DNA of 64,000 nt from Defluviitalea phaphyphila (GCF_001466305.1 NZ_JWID01000002.1:250255-314254); one strand, 5' to 3'. Shown: positions 36,310-46,540, numbered from the stretch's first letter. The notes: a model not told the origin generated them from the sequence alone. Translations and numbers: made by a program.

Positions 36310-37554
36310 GATACATTTTTTAGGTATTAATTCTTTTTTTAGATTTGCATATCTAGGAAGTCCATGTTCTATTGGGAGAGCTACTTCTCCTTGGATAAGA
36401 GGATATATGTAATCTATGCATTCTTGAGTTACATAATTACCTTCTTTATTAATCCAACTTAATGGAACTTTCTTTTCTAAATTGGCTACTTTTTTAATTT
36501 CAACTAGTTTTGTATCGTATTTATAAGGATTATTACTTATTCTTTTTATTCCTACTAAAAATCCTGAGTTTCCTTCTAAAGCATATTGTACTGCTTTTTT
36601 TCCTACATAATATGCTTCTTCAATATCAGTTTTAGAAGCAAAATGCATTGCAGAACGCTGTAAAATATTAAGCTGTACTACTTTTACTCTTTTTGTTGAT
36701 ATATTATTTTTTAAGAAGTCACCTAAAATATGTCCTACTCCTCCTAATTGAGAATGTCCAAAAGAATCATATTCAGGAGAATCCATATGTTCTATATAAT
36801 TGCCATTTTCATCTTTAATACCTTCAGAAACGACAATCATTACTTTTCCTTTTTTATGGTATACATTTAAAACATCTTTTTTAAATTTTTCAAAACTAAA
36901 AGGAACTTCAGGTAAATAAATTAAGTCTGGAGTATCAAATTTAGTATTGTTAGCTAAAGCAGAAGCTGCAGCTAACCAACCAGCATTTCTTCCCATAACT
37001 TCAATAATTGTAATAGTATTAGCATCATATACAAGAGAATCTAAAGTACATTCTAAGGTGCTAGTTATAATATATTTTGCTGCACTGCCAAATCCGGGAC
37101 AATGGTCAGTTCCTTCTAAGTCATTATCAATAGTTTTAGGGATTCCTAATATTTTAATATCATAATTTATTTTTTTTGCATAATTATTTAATTTTGCTAC
37201 AGTGTCCATTGAGTCATTTCCACCAATATAGAAAAAATATCTGATATTATGAGCTTTAAAAACTTCAAATATGCGAATATAATCTGAGTTATCTTCATCA
37301 AGATTAGGCAATTTATATCTACAAGACCCTAATCCTGATGAAGGTGTAGTTTTTAAATATTCTAATTCTTTTTTATCTTCTTTTCTTAAATCAAAAAGTT
37401 CTTCTCGAATTACTCCTAAAATTCCATGTTTTGCTCCATAGATATTTTCAATATTTTTATTAGAAAGAGCTTCAGAAATAACTCCATAAGCACTAGAGTT
37501 AATAACTGAAGTAGGACCACCAGATTGAGCAACAATACAATTACCTTTTAACAT
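36295..37554 (-). CDS. 6-phosphofructokinase, probably pyrophosphate-dependent
   Basis: This 419-residue PFK-family enzyme converts fructose 6-phosphate to the 1,6-bisphosphate. At the phosphate-donor site it has GGNDS (111-115) where ATP-PFKs have GGDGS, so Gly104 (E. coli numbering) is Asp114. It also has PKTIDND (139-145) where ATP enzymes have PGTIDND, so the Gly is Lys140. These two changes are the markers of pyrophosphate-using enzymes. An MGRNAGWLAA block is conserved. AAAGGAAAT precedes ATG (complement of 37554). rqcH lies upstream on the same strand with a small gap, so the two are probably co-transcribed. Confidence 0.87.
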   Translation of the reverse strand: MLKGNCIVAQSGGPTSVINSSAYGVISEALSNKNIENIYGAKHGILGVIREELFDLRKEDKKELEYLKTTPSSGLGSCRYKLPNLDEDNSDYIRIFEVFKAHNIRYFFYIGGNDSMDTVAKLNNYAKKINYDIKILGIPKTIDNDLEGTDHCPGFGSAAKYIITSTLECTLDSLVYDANTITIIEVMGRNAGWLAAASALANNTKFDTPDLIYLPEVPFSFEKFKKDVLNVYHKKGKVMIVVSEGIKDENGNYIEHMDSPEYDSFGHSQLGGVGHILGDFLKNNISTKRVKVVQLNILQRSAMHFASKTDIEEAYYVGKKAVQYALEGNSGFLVGIKRISNNPYKYDTKLVEIKKVANLEKKVPLSWINKEGNYVTQECIDYIYPLIQGEVALPIEHGLPRYANLKKELIPKKCIKNNG

Positions 37555-37574
37555 TTTTTATTTCCTTTCTTTAT

Positions 37575-39326
37575 TTAAATTTTTAATTGTTGTATTTTTA
37601 ATTCATCGGGAGTAACATAAATAGTTTTTTGATTATCATATATAACCATTCCTGGTTTAGCTCCATTAGGTTTTCTAACATGCTTTTTAAAAGTATAGTC
37701 AACTGGGACATTACTAGAATTTTTTGCTTTACTGTGAAGCGCAGCAAGATTTGCTGCTAAAATAAGAGTGTTTTTAGGTACTTCTTTATTTTTAGTTTTT
37801 ATTATAACATGAGAACCAGGAATATCTTTAGTATGAAGCCATAAATCTGTAGGATTTGCAAAACGAAGAGTAAGTTCATCATTTTGACGATTATTTTTTC
37901 CTACATAAATATCAAAGCCTTCTTTAGAAACAAAATGTAAAGGTTTTGATTTTTCAATTTCTTTAATTTTATTTCGTTTTTTATTTTTTATATAACCCTG
38001 TTCTTTTAATTCTTGTCGTATATCATTTATGTCATTTTCATCTGTGCTAGATTGGATAGCACTTAATAAAGATTCTAAGTAAATAATTTCTTCTTCTGTT
38101 TGTTTAAGTTGCTTATTAAGAGCAGTATATGTTCTTTTAGCTTTGTTATATTGTTTAAAATATTTTTGAGCATTTTCAGCAGGAGTAAGCAAAGGGTCTA
38201 AGGGAATAGTGATTTCTGGTTGATTTTCATCATAAAAATTTATAGTATGAAAAGAATTCATACCTTTTGAAATGGAATAAATATTGGCTGTAATTAATTC
38301 TCCGTATATCCGCAATTCCTCCCTATTAGATATATCTTTTAGTTGTTTTAATTGTAAATCCTTTTTTTTGTAACAACGTTCTAAATTATTTTGTATAATT
38401 TTATGAATATCACTAGATTTTTGTTTGATTCTCGACATACGGTCTTTTTCACTATAATATGTTTCTATCACATAAGAGATAGAATCAAACTCTTGTTTTT
38501 TATACCCTATAAATTGAGTTATGTCAATAGAAGAAAATTCAATAGGGTTATTATTAGCCGGATCAAATATTATTTGAGGGGTAAATAGATTATTTTTAAT
38601 TATAGAAAAAATATTGTTCATGACTTTAGAAATAGTTTTTTTATTTTCATAAGTTAATTTCTCTAAAGGAAGAGATGGGTCTAAATTAGATCTATGACAT
38701 ATTTCTGATGCAATAATAGGACTAATTCCTGAAAAAGATTGATAAATGGATTTTTGAAGTTTTGTTCCTTTTAAACCTTTTAAATAATCTCCATAATTAT
38801 CAATTAGCAATGGATTAAGTTTATTTTGGGAAGGAGGTTTTATATATTTTTTCCCGGGTAGCACCTCTCTTACAGAACTTTTATCTTTGGATACATGAAC
38901 AATACTATCAAGAATTTTATTATTATCATCTACTAATATTATATTACTATGTCGTCCCATTATTTCAACTATAAGTTTTTTAGTACATAAATCTCCCATT
39001 TCATTTAAAGTTTCTATGTGAAATTCTATAATACGTTCAAAATCTGGCTGTATTACATTAATTAACCTTCCACCCAATATATGCTTTCTAAGAATCATAC
39101 AAAACATAGGTGGGGTACTTGGATTTTTCTTTTTTTGATTAGTAATATGAAGTCTAGGATAATTATTATGAGATGTAAGAAGTAATTTATAATTATTTTT
39201 TTCACTTCTTATTGATAAAACTATTTCGTCAGTTTCTGGTTGATATATTTTATCTATTCTTCCATACAACATAAATTTTTTAATTTCATAAACAATATTG
39301 GAAATGACAATTCCATCTAATGCCAT
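37575..39326 (-). CDS. rqcH: RqcH/Rqc2-type NFACT ribosome quality-control protein
   Basis: This 583-residue protein binds stalled 50S-peptidyl-tRNA complexes and adds C-terminal alanine tails. The order is an NFACT-N domain (start MALDGIVISN, with GRIDKIYQPE and MGRHSNIILVD), a helical coiled-coil region (about 290-440) and an NFACT-R domain with GFDIYVGKNNRQND, DLWLHTKDIPGSHVII and the C-terminal KHVRKPNGAKPGMVIY. The older name is fibronectin-binding protein. ATG at the complement of 39326 has AAAGGAGG 8 bases upstream; a longer frame back to 39365 starts before that site and is rejected. Confidence 0.93.
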   Translation of the reverse strand: MALDGIVISNIVYEIKKFMLYGRIDKIYQPETDEIVLSIRSEKNNYKLLLTSHNNYPRLHITNQKKKNPSTPPMFCMILRKHILGGRLINVIQPDFERIIEFHIETLNEMGDLCTKKLIVEIMGRHSNIILVDDNNKILDSIVHVSKDKSSVREVLPGKKYIKPPSQNKLNPLLIDNYGDYLKGLKGTKLQKSIYQSFSGISPIIASEICHRSNLDPSLPLEKLTYENKKTISKVMNNIFSIIKNNLFTPQIIFDPANNNPIEFSSIDITQFIGYKKQEFDSISYVIETYYSEKDRMSRIKQKSSDIHKIIQNNLERCYKKKDLQLKQLKDISNREELRIYGELITANIYSISKGMNSFHTINFYDENQPEITIPLDPLLTPAENAQKYFKQYNKAKRTYTALNKQLKQTEEEIIYLESLLSAIQSSTDENDINDIRQELKEQGYIKNKKRNKIKEIEKSKPLHFVSKEGFDIYVGKNNRQNDELTLRFANPTDLWLHTKDIPGSHVIIKTKNKEVPKNTLILAANLAALHSKAKNSSNVPVDYTFKKHVRKPNGAKPGMVIYDNQKTIYVTPDELKIQQLKI

Positions 39327-39415
39327 ATATATGCCTCCTTTATTAGTCATAAAATAGTATACCATTAAATATTTTACTTTAAAAGACTATTTTATATTAT
39401 AAATAAACCAATTTA

Positions 39416-39444
39416 TTGACTTAAACAAATTGGTGCGATATAAT
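39416..39444 (+). promoter_or_regulatory. Strong SigA promoter of the yicC operon
   Basis: TTGACT (39416-39421), 17 bases, TATAAT (39439-39444). It drives yicC-remA-gmk-rpoZ. An inverted repeat CCAATTT / AAATTGG (39408-39414 and 39427-39433) overlaps the -35 box and spacer. Confidence 0.8.
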
Positions 39445-39489
39445 ACAAAAATAAAGCAATAAAAGTATTAAAAAAGTGAGTTGAAAAAA

Positions 39490-40368
39490 ATGATTCGTAG
39501 TATGACAGGATATGGTCGTGGAGAATCTATTTTAGATGATAAAAAATTTATAGTTGAGTTACGCTCTTTAAATCATAGATATAGCGATATAAATATTAGA
39601 ATTCCTAGAAATATAAATTTTTTAGAAGAAAAGGTAAGAAATTTTTTAAAGTGTAAAATTTCTAGAGGGAAAATAGATGTTTTTATATCTTTTGAAAGTA
39701 ATTTACAAGATAATGTGGAAATATCATTAAATGAAACTTTAGTAGATGCTTATATTAATGAACTTAATAAGATAAAATTAAAAAGTGGTGTGATTGATGA
39801 TATATCTGTATCTCTTATTGCAAAATTTCCAGATGTAATTATGGTGACTCAAAAGGAAGAAGATGAAGATTTTTTGTGGAATTTGTTAAAGCAAGCTTTA
39901 GATAAAGCTTTAGATGCTTTTATTTTTATGCGTGAAAAAGAAGGAGAAAAATTAAAACAAGATTTATTATATAAAATTTCAGAATGTGAAAAATATCTAG
40001 AAAATATAAAAAAAAGAAGTCCGTATGTAGTCAAAGAATATAGAGAAAAATTAGAAAAGAGAATAGAAGAAATACTTCCTAATAATTCTTTAGATCAGAA
40101 TAGAATTATGGAAGAAGTGGTTTTATTTGCAGAAAAATGTAGTATAGATGAAGAGGTTATTCGTTTGGGTAGCCATATAGATCAATTTAGAGAAATTTTA
40201 AATACTGAAGATGTTGTAGGGCGAAAATTAGATTTTTTAGTTCAAGAAATGAATCGAGAAGTTAATACAATTGGAACTAAAGCAAATGACCTTAGTATTA
40301 CTCGTTTTGTTATAGAATTAAAAAGTGAAATAGAAAAAATAAGAGAACAAATTCAAAATATTGAGTAA
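39490..40368 (+). CDS. YicC/YloC family endoribonuclease
   Basis: This 292-residue protein starts [11 protein letters not shown], diagnostic for the family, and ends with the [17 protein letters not shown] block. E. coli YicC and B. subtilis YloC have been described as endoribonucleases acting on small RNAs or mRNAs. The start is ATG 39490; a TTG three codons earlier directly abuts the GTGAG site. It is first in the operon and lies 19 bases before remA, the normal Firmicutes order. Confidence 0.93.
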   Translation: MIRSMTGYGRGESILDDKKFIVELRSLNHRYSDINIRIPRNINFLEEKVRNFLKCKISRGKIDVFISFESNLQDNVEISLNETLVDAYINELNKIKLKSGVIDDISVSLIAKFPDVIMVTQKEEDEDFLWNLLKQALDKALDAFIFMREKEGEKLKQDLLYKISECEKYLENIKKRSPYVVKEYREKLEKRIEEILPNNSLDQNRIMEEVVLFAEKCSIDEEVIRLGSHIDQFREILNTEDVVGRKLDFLVQEMNREVNTIGTKANDLSITRFVIELKSEIEKIREQIQNIE

Positions 40369-40387
40369 TAGAAAAAGGAGGCAGGGC

Positions 40388-40675
40388 ATGAGTATAAAAT
40401 TAATTAATATCGGCTTTGGAAATATTGTATCTGCAAATAGATTAGTAGCCATTGTTAGTCCAGAATCAGCTCCAATTAAAAGAATAATACAAGAAGCTAG
40501 AGAACGGGGAATGTTAATAGATGCTACATATGGAAGAAGAACAAGAGCAGTTATTATTACGGATAGTGGTCATATTATTTTATCAGCAGTACAACCAGAA
40601 ACTGTAGCTCATAGATTGTCTTTTAAAGGACAGAATAATGTTAATGATGAATTTGATAGTAATAAAGGGGATTAG
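40388..40675 (+). CDS. remA: RemA/DUF370 family regulator
   Basis: This 95-residue protein ([41 protein letters not shown]) is a RemA-type DNA-binding protein. B. subtilis RemA activates biofilm matrix and osmoprotection operons and forms ring-like oligomers. The start is ATG 40388 with AAAGGAGG upstream; a longer frame from 40361 overlaps yicC and precedes that site. gmk starts 2 bases after the stop. Confidence 0.94.
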   Translation: MSIKLINIGFGNIVSANRLVAIVSPESAPIKRIIQEARERGMLIDATYGRRTRAVIITDSGHIILSAVQPETVAHRLSFKGQNNVNDEFDSNKGD

Positions 40676-40677
40676 AG

Positions 40678-41292
40678 ATGAATAATTCTAAAGGAATTAC
40701 TATAGTTATTTCTGGACCATCTGGTTCAGGAAAAGGAACTATTATAAAGCAACTTGTTAAAAATGAAAGATATGCTCTTTCAATTTCTGCGACTACTAGA
40801 AGTCCTAGAGCAGGAGAAGAAGAAGGAGTTCACTATTTTTTCAAAACTAAAGAAGAGTTTGAAGAAATGATAAAAAATGAAGATTTAATTGAATGGGCAG
40901 AATTTTGTGGCAATTATTATGGTACTCCAAAATCTTATGTGGAAGAGAAAAAGAAAGAAGGAAAAGATGTAATTTTAGAAATAGAAGTTCAAGGAGCACT
41001 TCAAATAAAAAAGTTATATAAAGATGCAGTTCTTATTTTTATAATTCCTCCTAGTCTATCTGAATTAAAAAATAGATTACTGGGCCGAGGTACGGAAAAA
41101 GAAGATATAATTGAAAAACGTTTAAAAAGAGCTATAGAAGAATTAGAACTTATTAAAGAATATGATTATTTAATAATTAATGACTCTATAAATGAAGCAG
41201 TAGAAAATATTAATACAGTTATAGAAGCAGAACATATGAAAACTATAAGAAATTTTGATTTAATAAATAAGATTAAAAAGGGGAGATTTTAA
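40678..41292 (+). CDS. gmk: Guanylate kinase
   Basis: This 204-residue enzyme converts GMP to GDP with ATP. The P-loop is GPSGSGKGT. The GMP-binding region has TTRSPRAGEEEGVHYFF, and EVQGA follows. Gene spacing to remA is 2 bases and it overlaps rpoZ by one base, so it is tightly coupled to both. No anomalies. Confidence 0.97.
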   Translation: MNNSKGITIVISGPSGSGKGTIIKQLVKNERYALSISATTRSPRAGEEEGVHYFFKTKEEFEEMIKNEDLIEWAEFCGNYYGTPKSYVEEKKKEGKDVILEIEVQGALQIKKLYKDAVLIFIIPPSLSELKNRLLGRGTEKEDIIEKRLKRAIEELELIKEYDYLIINDSINEAVENINTVIEAEHMKTIRNFDLINKIKKGRF

Positions 41293-41537
41293 TGCTTCAA
41301 CCATCTTATACAGAATTAATGGAAAAATTAAATAATAATAGCACAGATGAGGATACACCTATTATAGTAAGTAGATATTCAATTGTTATTGCAGCAGCAA
41401 AAAGAGCTCGCCAAATTGTTGAAGGGGAAAACCCTTTAGTAGATGTTAAGGTAAATAAACCAGTGTCTATTGCAGTGGAAGAACTATATCAAGGTAAAAT
41501 TATTATTAAAAATAAGAAAGATAAGAATAATAAATAA
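41292..41537 (+). CDS. rpoZ: DNA-directed RNA polymerase subunit omega
   Basis: This 81-residue protein carries the omega signature SRYSIVIAAAKRARQI, then PVSIAVEELYQGKI. Omega helps fold and assemble beta-prime. The ATG overlaps the last base of gmk, and GGGAG lies just upstream. A Lys-rich tail ends the protein. It precedes a terminator hairpin, so it ends this transcript at least partly. Confidence 0.95.
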   Translation: MLQPSYTELMEKLNNNSTDEDTPIIVSRYSIVIAAAKRARQIVEGENPLVDVKVNKPVSIAVEELYQGKIIIKNKKDKNNK

Positions 41538-41585
41538 TTATAAAAAAGATTAAGAGATAATTAACAATAGTAAATGATAAATAAT

Positions 41586-41609
41586 AAAATCGCCCTTTCG
41601 GGCGATTTT
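41586..41609 (+). terminator. Terminator between rpoZ and coaBC
   Basis: AAAATCGCCC / GGGCGATTTT is a perfect 10-bp stem with a TTTC loop, ending in a T tract. Confidence 0.85.
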
Positions 41610-41633
41610 ATTATAGAATATTGGGAGGTTGTT

Positions 41634-42833
41634 ATGAATAAAAAAACAGTTATATTAGGAGTTACTGGTGGAATAGCTGCTTATAAATCTTGTGAAATTA
41701 TAAGTAAGCTTATAAAATTAGGATTTAATGTACAAGTTATAATGACAAAATCGGCTCAAGAATTTGTTAAACCTTTAGTTTTTCAATCTTTAACAAATCA
41801 GCCAGTTATAACCGATATGTTTGAAAAACCCTCTGTTTGGGAAATAGAACATATTTCTTTAGCTAAAAAGGCAGATTTGTTTTTAGTAGCTCCAGCTACA
41901 GCAAATATTATAGGAAAAGTAGCAAGTGGCATAGCAGATGATATGCTTTCTACTACTATAATGGCTACAAAAGCTCCAGTAATATTTGCTCCAGCCATGA
42001 ATACAGTTATGTACCAAAATAAAATTGTTCAAAAAAACATATCTAAATTATTAGAATTAGGTTATAATTTTATATCTCCATCTAAAGGGCGATTAGCTTG
42101 TGGAGATGTTGGAATAGGAAAATTAGCAGATGTAGATATAATCATTGAAAATGTATTAAAAATAATTAATCCGGTGTCAAAAGATTATGAAGGTAAGAAT
42201 ATAATGGTAACAGCAGGCCCAACTATAGAAGCCATTGACCCTGTTAGATATATAACTAATCATAGTAGTGGAAAAATGGGATATGCAATTGCTGAGGCTG
42301 CAATAAAAAGAGGAGCTAATGTAACATTAATTTCTGGACCAACTAATTTAACTCCTCCTAGAGATTGTAAATTTATAAAGGTTACTACAACAGAAGAAAT
42401 GTATAATACAGTTTTGGATAATTTTGATAATTGTGATATAGTTATAAAAGCAGCAGCTCCTAGTGATTATAAAGTTAAAGAAGTTTTTTCTTCAAAGATA
42501 AAAAAGAAAGATAAAAAAATTTCTATTGAATTAGTACCTAATCCCGATATCTTAAAAGAGTTAGGAAGCAGAAAAAATAAACAAATATTAGTAGGTTTTG
42601 CAGCTGAAAGTGATGATGAATTAAAAAATGGAAAAGAAAAATTAGAAAAAAAGAATTTGGATATGATTTGTATTAATAATATATTAAAAGAAAATGTTGG
42701 ATTTGGATATGATACAAATATGATTACAATTATAAAAAGATCAGGTGAAAAAAATAAATTACCTCTTATGTCAAAAATAGAATTAGCTGATAAAATTTTA
42801 GACGAGATATTGGATATAATTAAAAGTTCATAA
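41634..42833 (+). CDS. coaBC: Bifunctional CoaBC (phosphopantothenoylcysteine synthetase/decarboxylase)
   Basis: This 399-residue protein catalyses two steps of coenzyme A synthesis. The N-terminal FMN-dependent CoaC domain has TGGIAAYK, His73, PAMN at 120-123 and Cys156 in ACGDVGIGK. The C-terminal CoaB domain has TAGPTIEAIDPVRYI, NHSSGKMGYAIAEA and the final AESDDEL region. The start is ATG 41634 with GGGAGG upstream; an in-frame ATG at 41574 lies before the terminator hairpin and is rejected. Confidence 0.95.
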   Translation: MNKKTVILGVTGGIAAYKSCEIISKLIKLGFNVQVIMTKSAQEFVKPLVFQSLTNQPVITDMFEKPSVWEIEHISLAKKADLFLVAPATANIIGKVASGIADDMLSTTIMATKAPVIFAPAMNTVMYQNKIVQKNISKLLELGYNFISPSKGRLACGDVGIGKLADVDIIIENVLKIINPVSKDYEGKNIMVTAGPTIEAIDPVRYITNHSSGKMGYAIAEAAIKRGANVTLISGPTNLTPPRDCKFIKVTTTEEMYNTVLDNFDNCDIVIKAAAPSDYKVKEVFSSKIKKKDKKISIELVPNPDILKELGSRKNKQILVGFAAESDDELKNGKEKLEKKNLDMICINNILKENVGFGYDTNMITIIKRSGEKNKLPLMSKIELADKILDEILDIIKSS

Positions 42834-42863
42834 AGGGGTTTTTATTAACAAAGGGTGAAAAAA

Positions 42864-45110
42864 ATGATTGCAGAAGTTATTATAGAAATTTCACACCAAA
42901 ATATTGATAAAGTTTTTCATTATATTGTCCCTAAAAATCTAGAATCAAAAGTTAAAATAGGATTAAGAGTAAAAGTACCTTTTGGGAAAGGAAATAAAAA
43001 AATACGAGGATATATTGTGGGATTTTCTAATAATAGTTCTATAGAATATGAAAAATTAAAGTCTATAAATAATATAGAAGATTTGTATCCAGTATTTGAT
43101 GAACATATGTTAGAATTGGCAAAATGGATGAAAGATTATTATGGAGCTAGAATGATTGATTGTTTAAAATGTATGATGCCACCTTTTATGAAAATTACAT
43201 CAGAAAAATATATATCAATTAACAGACAAATACCTCTAGAAAAATTAAAAAATATAATAAAAGAATATAAAAATAAAAAAAAATATAAAGCTCAAGCTAG
43301 AATATTATCATTTCTTATGGATAACAATGAAATACCTTTAAGTGAAATAAAAAAGATTTTACAAATTTCAAATTCTTCTATAAAATCATTAATAAATAAA
43401 AACCTTATACAAATTAAAGAAGTAGATTTAGATAAAGACCCATATAGTCATATTGATTTTAAAAAAACAAAACCCCTTATTCCTACTCATGAACAAAAAA
43501 ATGTGATAGAATATATAATTAATAAGTTAAATAATGCAAAGGGAGAGGAAATTCTTCTTCATGGAATAACAGGTAGTGGGAAAACAGAAATATATTTACA
43601 GATAATAGATGAAGTTATAAAATTAGGAGGGCAAGCTATTGTATTAGTCCCAGAAATATCTTTAACACCTCAAACTGTTGAAAGATTTAAAAACAGATTT
43701 GGAGAAAAGGTGGCTTTTACTCATAGTAAGCTTTCATATGGAGAAAGATTTGTACAGTGGAAAAAGGCTAAAGAAGGGAAAATATCAGTAATGATTGGAC
43801 CTAGATCTGCAGTATTTACTCCTTTTCCATCCTTAAAGCTTATTATATTAGATGAAGAACATGAAACAACATATAAATCAGAAATATCACCTAAATATCA
43901 TGCAAAAGAAGTAGCAAAAAAACGTTGTGATATGGTGGGAGGATTGTGTTTAAGGTCATCAGCTACTCCTTCTTTAGATTCCTATTATGAAGCTAAACAA
44001 GGACAAATAAGTCTATTAACTATAAATAATAGAGTTAATAATAGTGCACTGCCTAAAGTAGATATTATTGATATGAGAAAAGAATTAGAAGCAGGAAATC
44101 GTTCTATTTTTAGTATTAAACTTAAAGAAGAAATCCAAAAAAATCTTGATAAAAAAGAACAAGTTATTTTATTTTTAAATAGAAGAGGATTTTCTAATTT
44201 TGTATCATGTAGAAAATGCGGATATGTATTAAAGTGTAAAAACTGTAATATTTCTTATACTTATCATGCTTATAATAATTCTCTTCAATGTCATTATTGT
44301 GGGGATAAAGCGACTGTACCATCTGTTTGCCCTCAATGCGGGTCTTCTCATATTAAATATTTTGGAGTAGGGACAGAAAAGGTAGAAGAAAAAGTAAAAG
44401 AAGAATTTCCAGAGGCACGGGTTTTAAGAATGGATTTAGATACAGCAAAAGGTAAATATGGGCATGAGAAAATATTAAATAAATTTAAATCTATGGAAGC
44501 AGATATTTTAATAGGAACTCAAATGATTGCTAAAGGTCATGATTTTCCAAATGTAACTTTAGTTGGAATATTAGCAGCAGATTTAACTTTGCATATACAA
44601 GATTTTCGTTCGGCAGAAAAAACTTTTCAGCTTCTTACACAAGTTAGTGGAAGAGCTGGTAGAGGGAATTTACCTGGGAGAGTACTAATTCAAACTTATA
44701 CTCCAGATCATTATAGTATACAGACTGCAAAAAATCATGACTATTTATCTTTTTATAATAAAGAAATTAATTTACGACAACGATTAAATTACCCACCATT
44801 TACTCATATTTTTAGTATTCTTATTACTGGAGAAAATGAAAAAAATGTAATTTCTAGTACTTATGGATTGATGGAAATAATGAAATTTTTCAATAAAAAG
44901 AAAAAATTTGAGTTATATGGGCCAGCGCCTGCAATAATTTCAAAAATAAAAAATAGATATAGATGGAGAATACTTATAAAATGTAAAGATAGAGATCTAC
45001 TAATGCAATATAGTTTTTATTGTATTAATAAATTTAATCAAATTAATCAGACTAAAGGTAAGTTAGATATAAATATTCAAACAGATATTGATCCATTAAT
45101 AATGGTATAG
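42864..45110 (+). CDS. priA: Primosomal protein N' (helicase PriA)
   Basis: This 748-residue helicase restarts stalled replication forks. It has an N-terminal DNA-binding domain (1-105), Walker A GITGSGKTE, DEEH box, and an eight-cysteine zinc cluster between CRKCGYVLKCKNC and CPQCGSSH. GTQMIAKGHDFPNVTLVG and the QVSGRAGRGN motif follow. ATG 42864 is preferred over GTG 42855, which sits inside the AAAGGGTG site. It lies 30 bases after coaBC and 25 before def. Confidence 0.96.
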   Translation: MIAEVIIEISHQNIDKVFHYIVPKNLESKVKIGLRVKVPFGKGNKKIRGYIVGFSNNSSIEYEKLKSINNIEDLYPVFDEHMLELAKWMKDYYGARMIDCLKCMMPPFMKITSEKYISINRQIPLEKLKNIIKEYKNKKKYKAQARILSFLMDNNEIPLSEIKKILQISNSSIKSLINKNLIQIKEVDLDKDPYSHIDFKKTKPLIPTHEQKNVIEYIINKLNNAKGEEILLHGITGSGKTEIYLQIIDEVIKLGGQAIVLVPEISLTPQTVERFKNRFGEKVAFTHSKLSYGERFVQWKKAKEGKISVMIGPRSAVFTPFPSLKLIILDEEHETTYKSEISPKYHAKEVAKKRCDMVGGLCLRSSATPSLDSYYEAKQGQISLLTINNRVNNSALPKVDIIDMRKELEAGNRSIFSIKLKEEIQKNLDKKEQVILFLNRRGFSNFVSCRKCGYVLKCKNCNISYTYHAYNNSLQCHYCGDKATVPSVCPQCGSSHIKYFGVGTEKVEEKVKEEFPEARVLRMDLDTAKGKYGHEKILNKFKSMEADILIGTQMIAKGHDFPNVTLVGILAADLTLHIQDFRSAEKTFQLLTQVSGRAGRGNLPGRVLIQTYTPDHYSIQTAKNHDYLSFYNKEINLRQRLNYPPFTHIFSILITGENEKNVISSTYGLMEIMKFFNKKKKFELYGPAPAIISKIKNRYRWRILIKCKDRDLLMQYSFYCINKFNQINQTKGKLDINIQTDIDPLIMV

Positions 45111-45135
45111 TAATAATTAAAAAGGAGGAAGTATT

Positions 45136-45588
45136 TTGGCATTACGAGAAATTAGAAAAAATGGAGATGAAATATTAAGAAAAAAATGTAAAGAAGTAAA
45201 AGAAATTAATAAATCTATATTGATTTTATTAGACGATATGACAGAAACTATGTATGAAGCTGGAGGAGTAGGTCTTGCCGCTCCTCAAGTAGGAGTTTTA
45301 AAAAGAGTTGTGGTTATTGATATAGGAGAAGGAATAATTGAATTAATAAATCCAGAAATTATTGAAGAAGATGGAGAACAAATTGGACCTGAAGGCTGTT
45401 TAAGTGTTCCAGGGATAACAGGAGAAGTTAAAAGACCCAATAAAGTAAAAGTAAAAGCATTAAATAGAAATGGAGAAGAATTTGTATTAGAAGGTGAAGG
45501 ACTTCTTGCAAGAGCATTTTGTCATGAGATAGACCATTTAAACGGAATACTGTTTACTGATAATGTGATTAGATATTTAGATGAATAA
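45136..45588 (+). CDS. def: Peptide deformylase
   Basis: This 150-residue enzyme removes the formyl group from nascent proteins. Motif 1 GVGLAAPQ is at 44-51, motif 2 EGCLSVP at 86-92 and motif 3 HEIDH at 130-134. Cys88, His130 and His134 bind the metal and Glu131 is catalytic. The start is TTG 45136, seven bases after AAAGGAGG. fmt begins 16 bases after the stop. Confidence 0.96.
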   Translation: MALREIRKNGDEILRKKCKEVKEINKSILILLDDMTETMYEAGGVGLAAPQVGVLKRVVVIDIGEGIIELINPEIIEEDGEQIGPEGCLSVPGITGEVKRPNKVKVKALNRNGEEFVLEGEGLLARAFCHEIDHLNGILFTDNVIRYLDE

Positions 45589-45604
45589 GAAAAGAGGGGA
45601 AAAA

Positions 45605-46540
45605 ATGAAAGTAGTATTTATGGGAACACCAGATTTTGCTGTTCCATCATTACAAAAATTAATAGATGAAAAATATGATATAGCAGCTGTTATAACTCAG
45701 CCAGATAGGCCAAAAGGAAGAGGGAAAAAAATGATGCCTCCTCCAGTAAAAGTATTGGCTTTAAAATATAATATTCCTGTATTTCAACCGGAAAAAGTTA
45801 AAAATCCTGAATTCATTGAAAAACTTCGTTCTATAGCACCAGATTTAATAATAGTTATTGCATTTGGACAAATTCTTCCTAAAGAAATTTTAGACATGCC
45901 TAAATTTGGATGTATAAATGTGCATGGTTCTTTACTACCTAAATATCGTGGAGCAGCTCCTATTCAATGGGCTATTATTAATGGAGAAAAAGTAACAGGA
46001 GTTACAACTATGTTTATGGATGAAGGAATGGATACTGGTGATATAATTTTAAAAAGAGAACTTCCCATAGAAGAAGATGACACAGCAGGAGATATTCATG
46101 ATAAAATGTCCATATTAGGAGCTGAACTTTTAAAAGAAACCTTAGATAACTTAATAAGAGGAAACATAAGAAGAGAAAAACAAAACGATAAAGAAGCAAC
46201 CTATGCTCCTATGTTAAAGAAAGAAATGGGATTGATAAATTGGGGAGAAACTTCTGAAAAAATTATTAATTTAGTAAGAGGTTTATCTCCATGGCCTAGT
46301 GCTTATACATTTTATAAAGATCAAATGATAAAAATATGGAAAGTACAAAATTATAATAAAAATTATAAAGATAATTCCATAGGAGAAATAGTAGAAGTCA
46401 TAAAAAATAAAGGAATAGTAGTAAAAACAGGAGATGGAAGTGTACTAATAACGGAAATACAAGCTCAAAATGGAAGGAGGATGACAGTTGAAGAATATTT
46501 AAGAGGACATGATATGAAAAAAAATACTATTTTAGGATAA
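45605..46540 (+). CDS. fmt: Methionyl-tRNA formyltransferase
   Basis: This 311-residue enzyme adds a formyl group to initiator Met-tRNA. N-terminal MKVVFMGTPDFAVPSL, the catalytic HGSLLPKYRGAAPIQWAI with Asn/His before it, and MDEGMDTGDI are all conserved. The C-terminal OB-fold domain follows at about 205-300. The start is ATG 45605 with AGAGGGG upstream; a frame from 45581 overlaps def and is rejected. It pairs functionally with def. Confidence 0.96.
   Translation: MKVVFMGTPDFAVPSLQKLIDEKYDIAAVITQPDRPKGRGKKMMPPPVKVLALKYNIPVFQPEKVKNPEFIEKLRSIAPDLIIVIAFGQILPKEILDMPKFGCINVHGSLLPKYRGAAPIQWAIINGEKVTGVTTMFMDEGMDTGDIILKRELPIEEDDTAGDIHDKMSILGAELLKETLDNLIRGNIRREKQNDKEATYAPMLKKEMGLINWGETSEKIINLVRGLSPWPSAYTFYKDQMIKIWKVQNYNKNYKDNSIGEIVEVIKNKGIVVKTGDGSVLITEIQAQNGRRMTVEEYLRGHDMKKNTILG

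Noticed and set aside
37575..39365. RqcH start at 39365
   Set aside because: The first 13 residues precede the AAAGGAGG site; MALDGIVISN is the family start.
41574..41633. N-terminal extension of CoaBC from ATG 41574
   Set aside because: The extension is translated through a terminator hairpin, and the GGGAGG site is directly before ATG 41634 where the family normally starts.
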